A stretch of 64,000 nt of DNA, from positions 41,176,426-41,240,425 of the forward strand of contig CP154955.1 in assembly GCA_039621445.1 (NCBI GenBank), given 5' to 3'. The DNA is from Euglena gracilis (Eukaryota > Euglenida > Euglenophyceae > Euglenales). The notes below the pieces were generated by a model. The model saw only the letters and a list, made by a program, of their open reading frames with translations, did not search any database and had not been told where the DNA came from. Positions 14,010 through 25,356 of this stretch are shown one piece after another (the first letter of the stretch is position 1; each line of letters opens with the position of its first letter). A program made the translations under genes and the position numbers.

Positions 14010-17000
14010 CCCCCCCCAGCAACATGTCGACTCATCAAGGATGGCATTCAGCCCCCCTGGGTTCATCACCCAAAATTATCCACCCACCCAAAAACCAGAG
14101 CAAATTTAGACCTGAAACAGGCAGAAAAAATCCTGCAGGATTACGAAAAGACTGGATCCGTAAAGAGGGTGGGGGATTCGAACTCACAACATTTAATCCC
14201 CTGGTTTCTAATTTCAAAACCAGAGGGGGAACAGACCAAATGGAGGTTAATAAGCGACTGCAGGGAACTAAATCAACAGTTCCAGGCAAAACCTTTCAAG
14301 CTGGATCACATCCAGCACATTTTTCCAGTTTTGGAAAGAGGCCACTGGGCAGCCAAAATCGACTTGAAGGATGCCTATTTTCACATCCCAGCAAGCCAGG
14401 CCCTAAGGCCATTTCTAAGGCATCAGGTAGGGGGGCAAACATGGGAGTTTCAAGTAGGATGTTTTGGGCTAAATGTAATGCCCCAAATTTTCATGTCAGT
14501 AATGAAAACATTCGAAAAGCTGTGGAGAAAAAGGGGGATCCAGGTTTTTATTTACCTGGACGACATTTTGCTGGTGGCCCCAACACAAAACATTTTGCAA
14601 AATCACCTGCACACAGTGGTCAGGGATTTAATCAAATCAGGATTCAAAATCAATGTAAAAAAGTCCACCCTGCAGCCCACCCAAGTGGTAAATCATCTGG
14701 GATTTCAACTAAACTTTCAAGAAGGAAAACTGCAGGTTACCCCCCAGAAGATCAAAACAATAAAAAAGGAACTGGGAAAAATTGTGAAAAAAGATTACAT
14801 GTCAAAAAGGCAATTGGCTGCCATTTTGGGCCAAATAAGGTGCAATCTTATGGCCCTGCCCTTTCTAAGGGCTTTTACAGATGCCCTGGCAAATTTTTTA
14901 GTTACAAACTCTGCAGCCCCCTGGGATTCAAAACATCCAATTTCACAGGAAATCAAGGCCCAATTAAGGGAAATAAAAATTTTACTGGACACCTGGGGGG
15001 GCAGACCCTTCCCCCAAAATGCAACAAGAGAGTTGCACTCAGACAGCAGCACCCATGCCTGGGGGGGGCTGGACATTCGAACTGGAAAAATTGTCCAGGA
15101 ATTTTGGAGAGAAAACTCCATTTTACACATCAATGTCAAAGAATTAAGTGCAGCAATAAGCACAGTGAAAAGTCTCAGCAAGCCAGGAGAAACTGTGTCC
15201 CTGTCAGTGGACAATCAAGTCATTTATTATTACTTAACAAAAGGGGGGGGGGGCAAGAAAGATCCATTCAACACAATGCTAAAACCATTTTTCAAATGGT
15301 GCATGGAGAAAAATGTCAATCTCCAAGTAAACTGGGTCCCCTCAAAAGAATGCCTGGCAGACCCTATAAGCAGATGGGAAATGGACAGGGGGGATTACTC
15401 ACTGGACCCCAAACTTTTTCACTGGCTAAAACAGCAATTCAAAAACTGCATAAATCTGGAAACAGACCTTTTTGCCTCCCCAGGCAACAGAAAACTGCCA
15501 CAATTTGTGGCCAGGTGGCCCCACTGGGAGGCCACAGCAGTGGACGCTTTACAATGTCCACTGGACAACATGGGGGGACTCTATGCAAACCCCCCCTGGT
15601 CAGTGATTCAAAAATTTCTGCCCAGATTAAAAAAGTTTCCACAGGCCAAAGTTTTGATGGTCACCCCCTACTGGGATTCAGCCACATGGTGGCCCCAGTT
15701 AATAAAAATGAAAGTGCCAGGGACCCCCTGCCTAAAAATCACCCCCTACAGGGGTATGTTCACCAACTGCAGGGGGGAAAAAAATGCCACCCCCCAGGTG
15801 GCCCCTCCTTTGCATGATTTGCTCAGGCAAATTCTGGAAGGGAAACAAATACAAAATTCAACCATTAAGGATTTCCTGGGAAGAAACCCCAGTTTGAAAA
15901 GGTACCAAAGTGCCTTTACGCTTTTATGGGTGATTCTGGACAAAATGGGGGTGCCCCCCCCTTTAGCCACCACTGACCAAGTGGCTGACGCTTTAATTCA
16001 ACTTTTTCAATTTTCAAAGGCCCAAGCCCGTAATGCATACAGTGCTATGCTTTTGATCCCTGGCTTTGGTGGCCTAAGGTTTAATACCTTATTAGCACCT
16101 TATAAAAGGCTTTGGAACCAAAATCTGGAGAAGTATGGTGCTTTTTGGGATCCCCTCCCAATCCTCCAGGGGCTGGCAAGGCAGCCTGTGCCCACTGATA
16201 TTTGTGCATTGCGCACACAGCTCATTTTCTGTTCACGCATCCTCTGTTTATATCGTTCATCTGATTTGGCACAAGTCAAAAGAACCACGAGTGTGTTGGG
16301 AGGGGCACCTTACATTCAAATCAAACGTAAAGGGCAAAAATTCCACAAGTGGGAAAGAGTGGTCGCAATTCCCCAATGTCCCCAAATCAGTCCCTTTCAT
16401 TTAATTATGGCTTATGTGGCCGCCACCCGGTTTAACGTACAGCCTGGGGGTCCCCTTCTGATTTCATTAAAACCCCCCTATACACCCATAAGTGCTGACA
16501 CAATTGCTTCTATTACAAGAGAATTTTTGTCCAAACAAGGAGTACCCCCCCAGGTGTGGGGACCCCACTCCACCAGAGGGGCAGGGGTTGGGTTACTAAA
16601 AAAATTGGGCCTTTCAGCCCAAGAAGTTTGTGAAATTGGTCAATGGAAAGGGGTTGAGGCTTTTACGGCCCATTATCAAAGACTTGGTGCCCAAGGTGCC
16701 TTGGAAAATGCCCTGGCCCCCCTAATTTCAGTGCACAATCTGGCCTCACAATGGCAAAGTGCGGAGCCCGAGGTGTCTCGTACTCCCTCGAGGAAAACCG
16801 ACCAGGGAGGAAGGGACACCGAGGGCGAAGCACAAAGACATTGTGAGCCCGACCCCCCCCTCCCACTGAAAAAATTTGTCTTCAAACGCCCTCGGTCAGC
16901 AAGTGGGGACCAGGGTGGGGAAGAGGGGGGGGGACCCCCCCAGGGGAAGAGACAGCTCCATGGTCGCCACGTCGGAGGCAATGCAGCCAACTCCGGCGAG

Positions 17001-17030
17001 GCGGCACCAAGGGGAGACGCCTACCCCAGC
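14007..17030 (+). CDS. DIRS copy 1 Pol: RT, RNase H, methyltransferase-like, tyrosine recombinase
   Basis: Uninterrupted frame (open to 17396, but the end lies in the terminal repeat). The reverse transcriptase has KWRLISDCREL near residue 79 and FIYLDDILLV with the catalytic YLDD near residue 183. RNase H has ELHSDSSTHAWGG near 342 and SLSVDNQVIYYYL near 400. A methyltransferase-like domain follows, with DLFASPGN and the NPPW motif near 528. The tyrosine recombinase has LYRSSDLAQVKR, then HSTRGAG near 854 (His-x-x-Arg) and the probable nucleophile in TAHYQRLG near 890. The ATG is arbitrary: Gag and Pol were probably one frame before the extra C. Confidence 0.9.
16746..16845. repeat. DIRS copy 1 internal complementary region
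   Basis: Left half CACAATGGCAAAGTGCGG.. is complementary to the left end of the element. Right half from CGTACTCCCTCGAGG to AAGACATTGTGA is complementary to the right end at 17079-17143. Confidence 0.85.
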
Positions 17031-17144
17031 ACAACGAACAATCACACAACACCGCCGGCGAACAAGGCATGGCCTCACAATGTCTTTGTGCTTCGCCCTC
17101 GGTGTCCCTTCCTCCCTGGTCGGTTTTCCTCGAGGGAGTACGAG
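16984..17144. repeat. DIRS copy 1 right terminal repeat and end
   Basis: CAGCCAACTCCGGCGAGG to CGAGGGAGTACGA. The first 97 bp mirror the left repeat; the rest mirrors the internal region. Confidence 0.85.
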
Positions 17145-17272
17145 AGTCCGAAGCACAAACCGTTTTGCGCAGTACGGAAACCCCGAGATACGGCAGGCTC
17201 CATGCACTTGCGGGGCCCCGAAAAAGGCGTGCTGGATTTTCATTTCCGCGTCGGACCGGTTGGTAAAGGGTT
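17145..17272. other. Spacer between the two DIRS copies
   Basis: About 128 bp with no frame or repeat I recognise, from GTCCGAAGCAC to GGTAAAGGG. It is bounded on both sides by the same 60-bp element end in opposite orientation. Confidence 0.6.
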
Positions 17273-17440
17273 TCGTACTCCCTCGAGGAAAACCGACCAG
17301 GGAGGAAGGGACACCGAGGGCGAAGCACAAAGACCTTGTGAGGCCATGCCTTGCTCGCCGGCGGTGTTGTTTGGATTGTTTGCTGCGTTGGGTTAGGAGT
17401 CCCTGCTTAGTGCCTTTCTTCGCCGGAGTTGGCTGATTCC
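17273..17440. repeat. DIRS copy 2 left terminal repeat
   Basis: Starts TCGTACTCCCTCGAGG, continues through CTCGCCGGCGGTGTTG to CGCCGGAGTTGGCTG. Mirrored at 21705-21795. Confidence 0.82.
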
Positions 17441-17590
17441 TAATCTTGCCCTTCGACACGGAAGAAGACAGAAACTTTCAAAGAACAGAGTTGGAAGAGA
17501 TCAAAAGAACACAATATCAATATTCAGAACCTGTAGAACCTGCAGAATATCAAATTCAAGAAATTATTTCAACTTTGACATTGGAAGTCA

Positions 17591-20496
17591 ATGCAGAATG
17601 TGGAGAACGAAGTGGAATTATCAAGTCGACAACCTGGACAAAGTGCAGAACAAGAAGCGCCAGCTGGAGAACTTGGAGATGCGGTTTCAACGTGGCGAAC
17701 CGTGGCCATCACTTCCCCCCCACCACACATCTCAGCAGAAAAAATTTTTCAGCAGCAGACAACCACACACAGTGATGGCCATGGACCCTGGCAAACAGTG
17801 GGCAAAAAGCCCAGGCGACAACGAAAGACATTGGGTACCCAGGGTCAAGACCCATCACATTTCAAATTGGGGTTCAAGAAACCTGCAAGATTGGCAGGCC
17901 CAGCCCAGAGACCAAAAGCCCCAGCCCACAGGGCAAATGTCCCCAACCTATCAAGATGGAATCAGGGACAAGGGGGCCAGTCAAACATTGGGAAGCCAGC
18001 AAATGGCCCAGCAGGAAGGGGCAAAAAAGGTCTGTACCGACCAGCTTTTTCAAATTCAGCCCACAACCCCATTCCAGGGGGGAAGGGGGTGGCCCAGCAA
18101 CAGGGCTCCCCCAGATTTCAATTGGGCATGGCAAGAAGCCAGAACTTACAGCCCCGGCCATGGAGGCCAGAACAAAGGGGGCTTGGGCCAAGATGGCCAA
18201 TACAAGGGCTATGGCAGCCATACAAGGGGTGGACCTCCAGAGGCCCCCCAGAAGCTAAAGGGCAGCCCCCCAGGGGCTTTGTATTTAACAAATGCCCAGC
18301 CCCAGGAGGAACAGGGGGAAGGGGAAGGACCCCCACAAGTATTTATTCATCAACCTTCAAATCTCCCAGTGAAATCAAGAAGGGGGGGACCCACAGAGGC
18401 CCCCCTATGGTATGGCTACCAACACCATCATCATCAAGGAGGCCTGATAGGCAAAACAGGGGCATTAAGCCCTATGGTATGCATTCCAACAACAAGATGC
18501 TCCAGAGAGAGAGTGAGAAGAGAGGAGAGTGCATGCACACCCCCCAAGAACATTTGCTTTTTCCAAGGGCTCAAGCCCTAGGGGCTATAGGGGCTGTGAA
18601 ATGTCCAACACCCCCCACCCAACCCCTAAACAATCATCTGATTCAGGAAATAAATTCCATGGAGGAAAAATGGGGAGATACCCCCCTGTACCAGAGACTT
18701 CAGAAAAGTCTAAAATGGTGGTCAAAAAATGCCCCCCCAGCAACATGTCAATTAATCAAAAATGGAATTCAACCCCCCTGGGTAAATCCCCCAAAATTGT
18801 CCACACACCCAAAACCCAGGGCCAATCTGGACCTGAACCAGGCAGAAAAAATTCTGCTGGATTACGAAAAAACTGGGTCAATAAAACGAGTTTGGGATTC
18901 AGAATCCCAACATTTAATCCCATGGTTTCTAATTTCGAAACCAGAGGGGGGAACAACAAAATGGAGAATGATCAGCGACTGCAGAGAAATAAATCAGCAG
19001 TTTCAAGTAAAACCTTTCAGGCTGGATCATATCCAGCACATTTTCCCAGTTTTGGAAAAAGGCCACTGGGCAGCAACAAAAGACCTGAAGGATGCCTATT
19101 TCCATATTCCATTAAGTCCTGGCCTAAGGCCATTTTTAAGGCATCAGGTAGGGGGGCAGACCTGGGAATTTCAAACAGGCTGCTTTGGGCTAAATGTAAT
19201 GCCCCAAATTTTCATGTCAGTAATGAAGACATTCGAAAAACTGTGGAGAAAAAGGGGCATCCAGGTCTTTATTTACCTGGACGACATTTTACTGGTGGCC
19301 CCCACCCAAAACATTTTGCAAAATCACCTGAACAGAGTTGTCAAAGATTTGCTGGATTCTGGGTTCAAAATCAATGTGAAAAAGTCTACCCTGCAGCCCA
19401 CCCAAGTGGTAACCCACCTGGGTTTTCAACTGAACTTCCAGGAAGGAAAGTTACAAGTACCCCCCCAGAAAGTCAAAACTATAAAAAAGGAGCTGGGGAA
19501 AATCGTGAAAAAAGATTACATGTCAAAAAGGCAGTTGGCTGCCATTTTGGGTCAAATAAGATGCAATCTAATGGCCCTGCCCTTTTTAAGGGCTTTTACA
19601 GACACCCTGGCAAATTTTTTGGTGGCAAAGTCCACAGCCCCCTGGGACTCAAAACACCCCATTTCCCAGGAAATCAAGGCCCAATTAAGGGAAATAAAAA
19701 CTCTATTGGACACCTGGGGGGGCAGACCCTTCCCCCAAAATGCAACCAGAGAGTTGCACTCAGACAGCAGCACCCATGCCTGGGGGGGGCTGGACATCCA
19801 CACAGGAGAAATTGTGCAGGAATTTTGGAGAAAAGACTCCATTTTACACATCAATGTAAAGGAGCTCAGTGCAGCAATCAGCACTGTGAAAAGTTTAAGC
19901 AAACCAGGAGAAACAGTTTCTTTGTCTGTGGACAACCAGGTAATCTACTATTACCTAACAAAAGGTGGGGGCAGAAAAGACCCCTTCAACAAAATGCTGA
20001 GACCCTTTTTCAAGTGGTGCATGGAGCACCAAGTAAACCTCCAAGTCAACTGGGTGCCTTCAAAGGAATGCCTAGCAGACCCCATAAGCAGATGGGAAAT
20101 GGACAGGGGGGATTATTCTTTAGACCCCCAACTTTTTCAATGGTTAAGACAGCAATTCCAAAATTTCATAAATCTGGAAACAGATTTATTTGCCTCCCCA
20201 GGCAACAAAAAACTGCCCAATTTTGTGGCCAGGTGGCCACATTGGGAGGCCACAGCAGTAAATGCACTACAATGTCCACTGGACAACATGGGGGATCTTT
20301 ATGCAAACCCCCCCTGGTCAATAATCCAAAAATTTCTGCCCAGGTTGAAAATGTTTCCCCAGACCAAAGTTTTGATGGTCACCCCCTACTGGGATTCAGC
20401 CACATGGTGGCCCCAATTAATAAAAATGAAAGTACCAGGGACCCCCTGCCTGAAAATCACCCCCTACAGGGGTATGTTCACCAATTGCAGGGGGGA
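17591..20496 (+). CDS. DIRS copy 2 Gag-RT-RNase H-methyltransferase frame (broken by 1-nt deletion)
   Basis: Starts MQNVENEVEL and reads without a break from the Gag part into reverse transcriptase (KWRMISDCREI, FIYLDDILLV), RNase H (ELHSDSSTHAWGG, SLSVDNQVIYYYL) and the NPPW region. After GMFTNCRG the frame goes wrong at GGGGGGAACAAATG: the matching place in copy 1 has one base more. The open frame runs on to 20614 but is nonsense after about 20496. Confidence 0.85.
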
Positions 20497-21738
20497 ACAA
20501 ATGCCACCCCCCAGGTGGCCCCTACTTTGCATGATTTGCTCAGGCAAATTTTGGAGGGGAAACAAATTCAGGTTAAAACCATTGAAGATTTCCTGGGGAG
20601 AAACCCCAGTTTAAAACGTTATCAGAGTGCTTTTGCACTTCTGTGGGTAATTTTGGAACACATGGGGGTGCCCCCCCCTGAAGCCACCACTGACCAAGTG
20701 GCTGACGCTTTAATACAATTATTCCAATTTTCCAAGGCCCAAGCCCGTAATGCATACAGTGCAATGCTTTTGATTCCTGGGTTTGGTGGACTGAGATTCC
20801 ACACCCTATTAACCCCCTACAAGAGGCTTTGGAACCAAAATCTGGAGAAGTATGGGGCATTTTGGGATCCCCTCCCAATCCTCCTGGGGCTGGCCAAGGC
20901 CCCTATGCCCACTGATATTTGTACATTGCGTACCCAGCTGATTTTTTGCTCACGAGTTCTCTGTTTATATCGATCCTCTGACTTGGCACAAGTCAAACGA
21001 ACCACCAGTGTGTTGGGTAGGGCACCCTACATCAAAATTAAGCGTAAAGGGCAAAAATTTCACAAGTGGGAGAGGGTTGTGTCCATACCCCAATGTCCCC
21101 AAATAAGCCCATTTCATTTAATGATGTGTTATGTGGCTGCCACACGTTCATTCGTCAGACCTGGGGGCCCCCTCCTAATTTCATTAAAACCCCCCTTCAG
21201 AGCCATAAGTGCAGACACTGTTGCTTCTATCACAAAAGAATTTTTGGCCAAACATGGGGTGACTCCCCAGGTGTGGGGGGCCCACTCCACCAGAGGGGCA
21301 GGAGTTGGTTTACTGAAAAAATTGGGCCTTTCTGCCCAAGAAGTTTGCGAAATTGGCCAGTGGAGGGGGGTGGAGGCTTTTACAGCCCACTATCAACGAC
21401 TGGGTGCCCAAGGTGCCCTGGAAAATGCCCTGGCCCCCCTAATTTCAGTGCACAATCTGGCCTCACAAGGGCAAAGTGCGGAGCCCGAGGTGTCTCGTAC
21501 TCCCCCGAGGAAAACCGACCAGGGAGGAAGGGACACCGAGGGCGAAGCACAAAGACCTTGTGAGCCCGACCCCCCCACCCGTAAAAGAAAATTTGTCTTC
21601 AAAAGCCCTCGGTCAGAGAGTGGGGGCCAGGGGGGGGAGAGGGGGGGGACCCCCCCCAAGGGCAAGAAGTCACGTCGCCAAGTCGGAGCAGCATCGTCAG
21701 CCAACTCCGGCGAGGCGGCACTAAGCAGGGACTCCTAA
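20497..21738 (+). CDS. DIRS copy 2 tyrosine recombinase part (shifted frame)
   Basis: Continues the protein in the next frame: LHDLLRQILEGKQIQ, FCSRVLCLYRSSDLAQVKR, HSTRGAGVGLLKKL, then TAHYQRLGAQGALENAL. The catalytic His-x-x-Arg and Tyr are kept. The last 90 or so residues are basic, serine-rich and overlap the internal complementary region and right repeat. It has no start codon of its own at the break. Confidence 0.85.
   Translation, partial: TNATPQVAPTLHDLLRQILEGKQIQVKTIEDFLGRNPSLKRYQSAFALLWVILEHMGVPPPEATTDQVADALIQLFQFSKAQARNAYSAMLLIPGFGGLRFHTLLTPYKRLWNQNLEKYGAFWDPLPILLGLAKAPMPTDICTLRTQLIFCSRVLCLYRSSDLAQVKRTTSVLGRAPYIKIKRKGQKFHKWERVVSIPQCPQISPFHLMMCYVAATRSFVRPGGPLLISLKPPFRAISADTVASITKEFLAKHGVTPQVWGAHSTRGAGVGLLKKLGLSAQEVCEIGQWRGVEAFTAHYQRLGAQGALENALAPLISVHNLASQGQSAEPEVSRTPPRKTDQGGRDTEGEAQRPCEPDPPTRKRKFVFKSPRSESGGQGGERGGTPPKGKKSRRQVGAASSANSGEAALSRDS
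21467..21565. repeat. DIRS copy 2 internal complementary region
   Basis: CACAAGGGCAAAGTGCGG to AAGACCTTGTGAG. It contains, in the same orientation, the sequences of both outer ends of copy 2. Confidence 0.82.
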
Positions 21739-21822
21739 CCCAACGCAGCAAACAATCCAAACAACACCGCCGGCGAGCAAGGCATGGCCTCACAAGGGCA
21801 AAGTGCGGAGCCCGAGGTGTCT
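21705..21822. repeat. DIRS copy 2 right terminal repeat and end
   Basis: AACTCCGGCGAGGCGGCACT through CACAAGGGCAAAGTGC to GAGGTGTCT. Confidence 0.82.
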
Positions 21823-23153
21823 GAAAAATGGGGCGGTGGGTGTATTCTGCCCCCCGCCCCCTGCTTTCCAGGTCCTTGTAGGTTCCAAGCGCGGGCAAAA
21901 ACCACGAGACAAAAGTCACCAGAAAATCTTCATAAGGAAAAGGTCTGACAAAATTTGCATTTGTTGAAAAATGAAAATTCAACATTTCACAGAAAAAGTA
22001 TATTTGTCAGCGTGATGAAATTTTTTTTGGAAAAGACACACCAAAATTCCAAAAAAATGTCAAAATGGACTGATGGTCTGATGGCCTTTTTGCGATTTTC
22101 ATTGCAAGAAAAAAAAATTGACAACCTTGCAGCCCATCGTTTTTCGTGTGAAATTTGACCACCCCTGAAAGTGGCCCTCCAAAAAAAAGTGTGCTGGACA
22201 AAATCAGGGGGAAAATTATGGGGAAATCAGGGTGGTTTCCAATGAATTTTTGTCCCCCGCAGTTGTTGTCCGGACTGTACCTGATTGTCCATTAGCAACA
22301 TTGTGCCTGATTTGTGCCTGAATATTTGCCAGGCTGTATTCTATTCTTTTTCTTTCTTACCAGCTTTGCATAGATGCGCAAGGTGGAACCTTTCCCAAAA
22401 TTACAAACCCTGGACAATTTCCCCGTTCCACTGTCCAGTCCACCCAGTGCCACATTCACACGCACGCACACGCACACGCGCGTGCGAGCAGTAATCTACA
22501 CTGCGAGGTACACGTTACACCTACCCCTACCACTATGTGCTACACCGCACACAGGCGACCTACATTTTACACCGACAGAAAGGTGGCAGGAACGTCCAGA
22601 ATTCATGGTGCGGCAGAACATACAGCGGTGCGCGAGAGAAGAGTGACTCAGGGACAAGGGGAGGCCAGTTGCTGGCTTGAGATGTTGCGGACTACCCCAG
22701 GAATAAGAACCCGTCTACTATTTGGTTTGTTGCTGAAAACCCCAAGCGGGGTCTTGCCTTATTTTTTTGGCAGGGTCGACTTTTGGATTTTTGCTGTAAA
22801 AATCGGCCGAGAAAGGCCTTCGGGGGCCGAGAAACCTTCCCGCAGGGAAGTTCAGAAAACAGGTCCAAGAAAGATCATCTTTAACAATGAACAAAACTGT
22901 TTTCAAAAATGCAATTTTTCAACATGCAAAAATGGGCCAAAAATTATGTGAATGTCAAAAAATATGTTATCCCATTTTGGGTCATTTTATTTGAGGAGGG
23001 GGCCTTTTTTGTTTTCCCCAAAAATCCTGAAGGGGGACGTATTGAGGGGGATCTTGTCTTGGATCTTTGATCCAAGGGTGGCCTTATTTTTGGTTTTTTT
23101 TATCTTTGGTGGGTGTCTACTTGGGGGGGGTCAATGCCACACAACGTGTTAAA
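21823..23153. other. Intergenic sequence between DIRS copy 2 and the IFT140 3' end
   Basis: AT-rich stretch with a short CA/CG-rich patch (22455-22490). No exon seen on either strand. Confidence 0.5.
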
Positions 23154-23595
23154 TCAACGCGATAAAATGAGCTGAGCCCTGCTGCGCCAACGCAAAATAA
23201 AACCTCTCAAAGCACTTAAAACAGAGTTGGGGTTCCAACATAGTATAGTAGAAGCCAGTGATCGGGAAATGTTAATGAAAGAATACCACGTTCTGGTTCG
23301 TACCTCATTTGTCCACAAGAAGGTCATGCAGAAAGTGTGTAGGTATGAGGTGCGGGAGGTTGGGTGGGAGAAGATGGGTCTGATTTCATGCTGTGTCTCC
23401 TGAGGGGTTTCTGCTTTCCGCATGATGGTGCCGTGCTGGATTCCCCTCACCATCTAGCCTTCTGCCATTGAGCCATCAAGCCAGCCGCAGAAGCCTCCCA
23501 CTGACGAAAAGGGCAGAATGGGGGTGAGAGACAATGCGACCACCGAATCGGAGGGGAAAGGAATGGGCGGAAGTGACCGCATCGAGTCCCTCCGG
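23154..23595 (-). other. Sequence after the IFT140 stop (probable 3' UTR)
   Basis: Directly follows the stop codon on the minus strand. I see no further exon and no polyadenylation signal I could defend, so the transcript end is unknown. Confidence 0.4.
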
Positions 23596-23670
23596 TCATT
23601 CCTCCGGGATGCCCTCCTCCACCCCATCCCCCTGCTGCCCGTTCTCAATGCCCATCGAGGCGTACACGTT
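23596..23670 (-). CDS. IFT140: IFT140 terminal exon 30 with stop
   Basis: 24 codons and [23 protein letters not shown] then IPEE. It resembles the human end 'DAVHRGLGL' followed by an acidic tail. Acceptor CTCCCTCAG after a good pyrimidine tract. The intron before it is about 6 kb and contains the foldback element. Confidence 0.82.
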   Translation of the reverse strand, partial: NVYASMGIENGQQGDGVEEGIPEE

Positions 23671-25301
23671 CTGAGGGAGAGAGGAGTGGCGGACCAGTGG
23701 AGTGAAACGATTGGCTTTGCATCCACTTTCAAGAAATACCAAAGAGTGGGGATAGTGAACGGAAAATTTCAGGCATATTTGTTCATATTGGTGTGGATAC
23801 ACAAGTGTGCACAGGCACACACGTGCACACGCACGCATGCAGGTGCGCACACACGCACACAGACACACGCACGCACACACAACAAACGGAGGCTCTGGGG
23901 CCTGTAAATCCCCCAAAATCAGACCCCCTCCAAAAGTAAGAGCCCCAAATAAGACCCCCCCGCTGATTTTCAGCAAAAAAATCCAAAAGTTGACCCCCCT
24001 TCGAGGAAAATCCAAAAAAGTAGACCCCCCTAAAACTGTGAAAATGCTCCCAAAATGGGTGGTTTTTTGACATGTTTCGATTTTTGCCTCTGTTACATAT
24101 GCCAAAGTTGGCATTTTTTGAGACTTTTCCTGCTCATTTCCAATTTCAATTTTTTCAACAAAGATCCAAAAAGTAGACCCCCCCCAAAAAATAACGCGCC
24201 CCCTTGGGATTTTCAGCAACGAACCCAAAAAAGTAGACCCGGGGTGTTATTTTTGGGGGGGGGAGTTATGCATGACAGAAAGCAGGGAGACAATACAATG
24301 AGGCTGTCAAACAAACATCCAAACACGTCCGTATTTCTCTTCCTCAATGAAAGCACTCACAAACGTGGCCTTGAACGAATGCGATTATGGTTGTGAAAAC
24401 TTGGAACTGAAACAAATCGCACCTCCACCAGCGACTGTTCCAAATAGTAGCTCAGGACAATGTTGCGGTCCCGCATCTTTTCAATTAGCTGGTAGGCCTC
24501 GCCGTAGTTTCCTGTGGAACCAGGGCAAATCGACAGGCCGGATGGTTCCTAGATACGTGTGTTGGGGCTCCAATGCGCCTTGAGCAACCATTTCTGCATT
24601 CAATCTTCTCAAAACAAGAATGGCAGAAAATACCATGTGAGTTTAGGGGATTTAGAAACATAGAAACTGGTTTGAAATAATCCCGCAAAGCGTATACACA
24701 TATGTACATGTGTGTACACACATGTACGTACACCAGGGGGGGGGGGGAATGCGCTCGCCCGGCCTCGGAAAAAATGCGCAAAAATGCGCAAAAATGCGCA
24801 AAAAAAATGCGCAAAAAAATGCGCATTTTTAGAAAAAATGCGCAAAAATGTGCAAAATCCGAGAAAAAATGCGCAAAAATCACGAAAATGCAAAAATTAC
24901 CCAAAAACATGCAAAAATGGCACCAAATTTGAAGAAATTATGTAGAATAATGAGGAAAATGTACGTTTCAAAAAAAAGTCAAAAATTTCAAATTTTTGCA
25001 AAAAATTACAAAAATTGTCAAAAAATGCGAAAATTTTGGAAAATCACGAAAAAATGTGCCAAAAAGCAAAAAAATGTGCTGAAAAAAACGAAAAAATGCG
25101 CAAAAAATGCGAAAAATGCGAAAAAATGCGAAACGCATTTTTCCCCCCCTGCGTACACGCACAAACATCATCCATGAATGTGCAGACTGAATGAATGATA
25201 CAGACTCACATACATACATACATAAACACATATACAGTCATCCAAACATAGGCACACGCATGCATGCATGCATGTACGCATGCATACATACATACATGAA
25301 T

Positions 25302-25356
<55 letters not shown>

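Larger units (their letters stand above)
12570..17144 (+). mobile_element. DIRS-type retrotransposon, copy 1
   Basis: About 4.57 kb. It encodes Gag and a Pol with reverse transcriptase, RNase H, methyltransferase-like and tyrosine recombinase domains, with no DDE integrase. Inverted terminal repeats are about 12600-12692 and 16984-17080. An internal complementary region at about 16746-16845 is complementary to the two outermost ends. That arrangement defines DIRS elements, which integrate from a circle by tyrosine recombinase. The ends were placed from the internal region; a few bases of uncertainty remain. Confidence 0.9.
17273..21822 (+). mobile_element. DIRS-type retrotransposon, copy 2
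   Basis: About 4.55 kb, same gene order and direction as copy 1, and clearly similar but diverged along its whole length. Inverted repeats are about 17340-17440 and 21705-21795; the internal complementary region is 21467-21565. Its outermost ends are in the opposite orientation to those of copy 1: the left end carries the right-half sequence of the internal region and the right end carries the left-half sequence. Confidence 0.88.

Noticed and set aside
14035-21704. Minus-strand and alternative plus-strand frames within the DIRS copies
   Set aside because: They are shadows of the Gag-Pol frames; none has the motifs.
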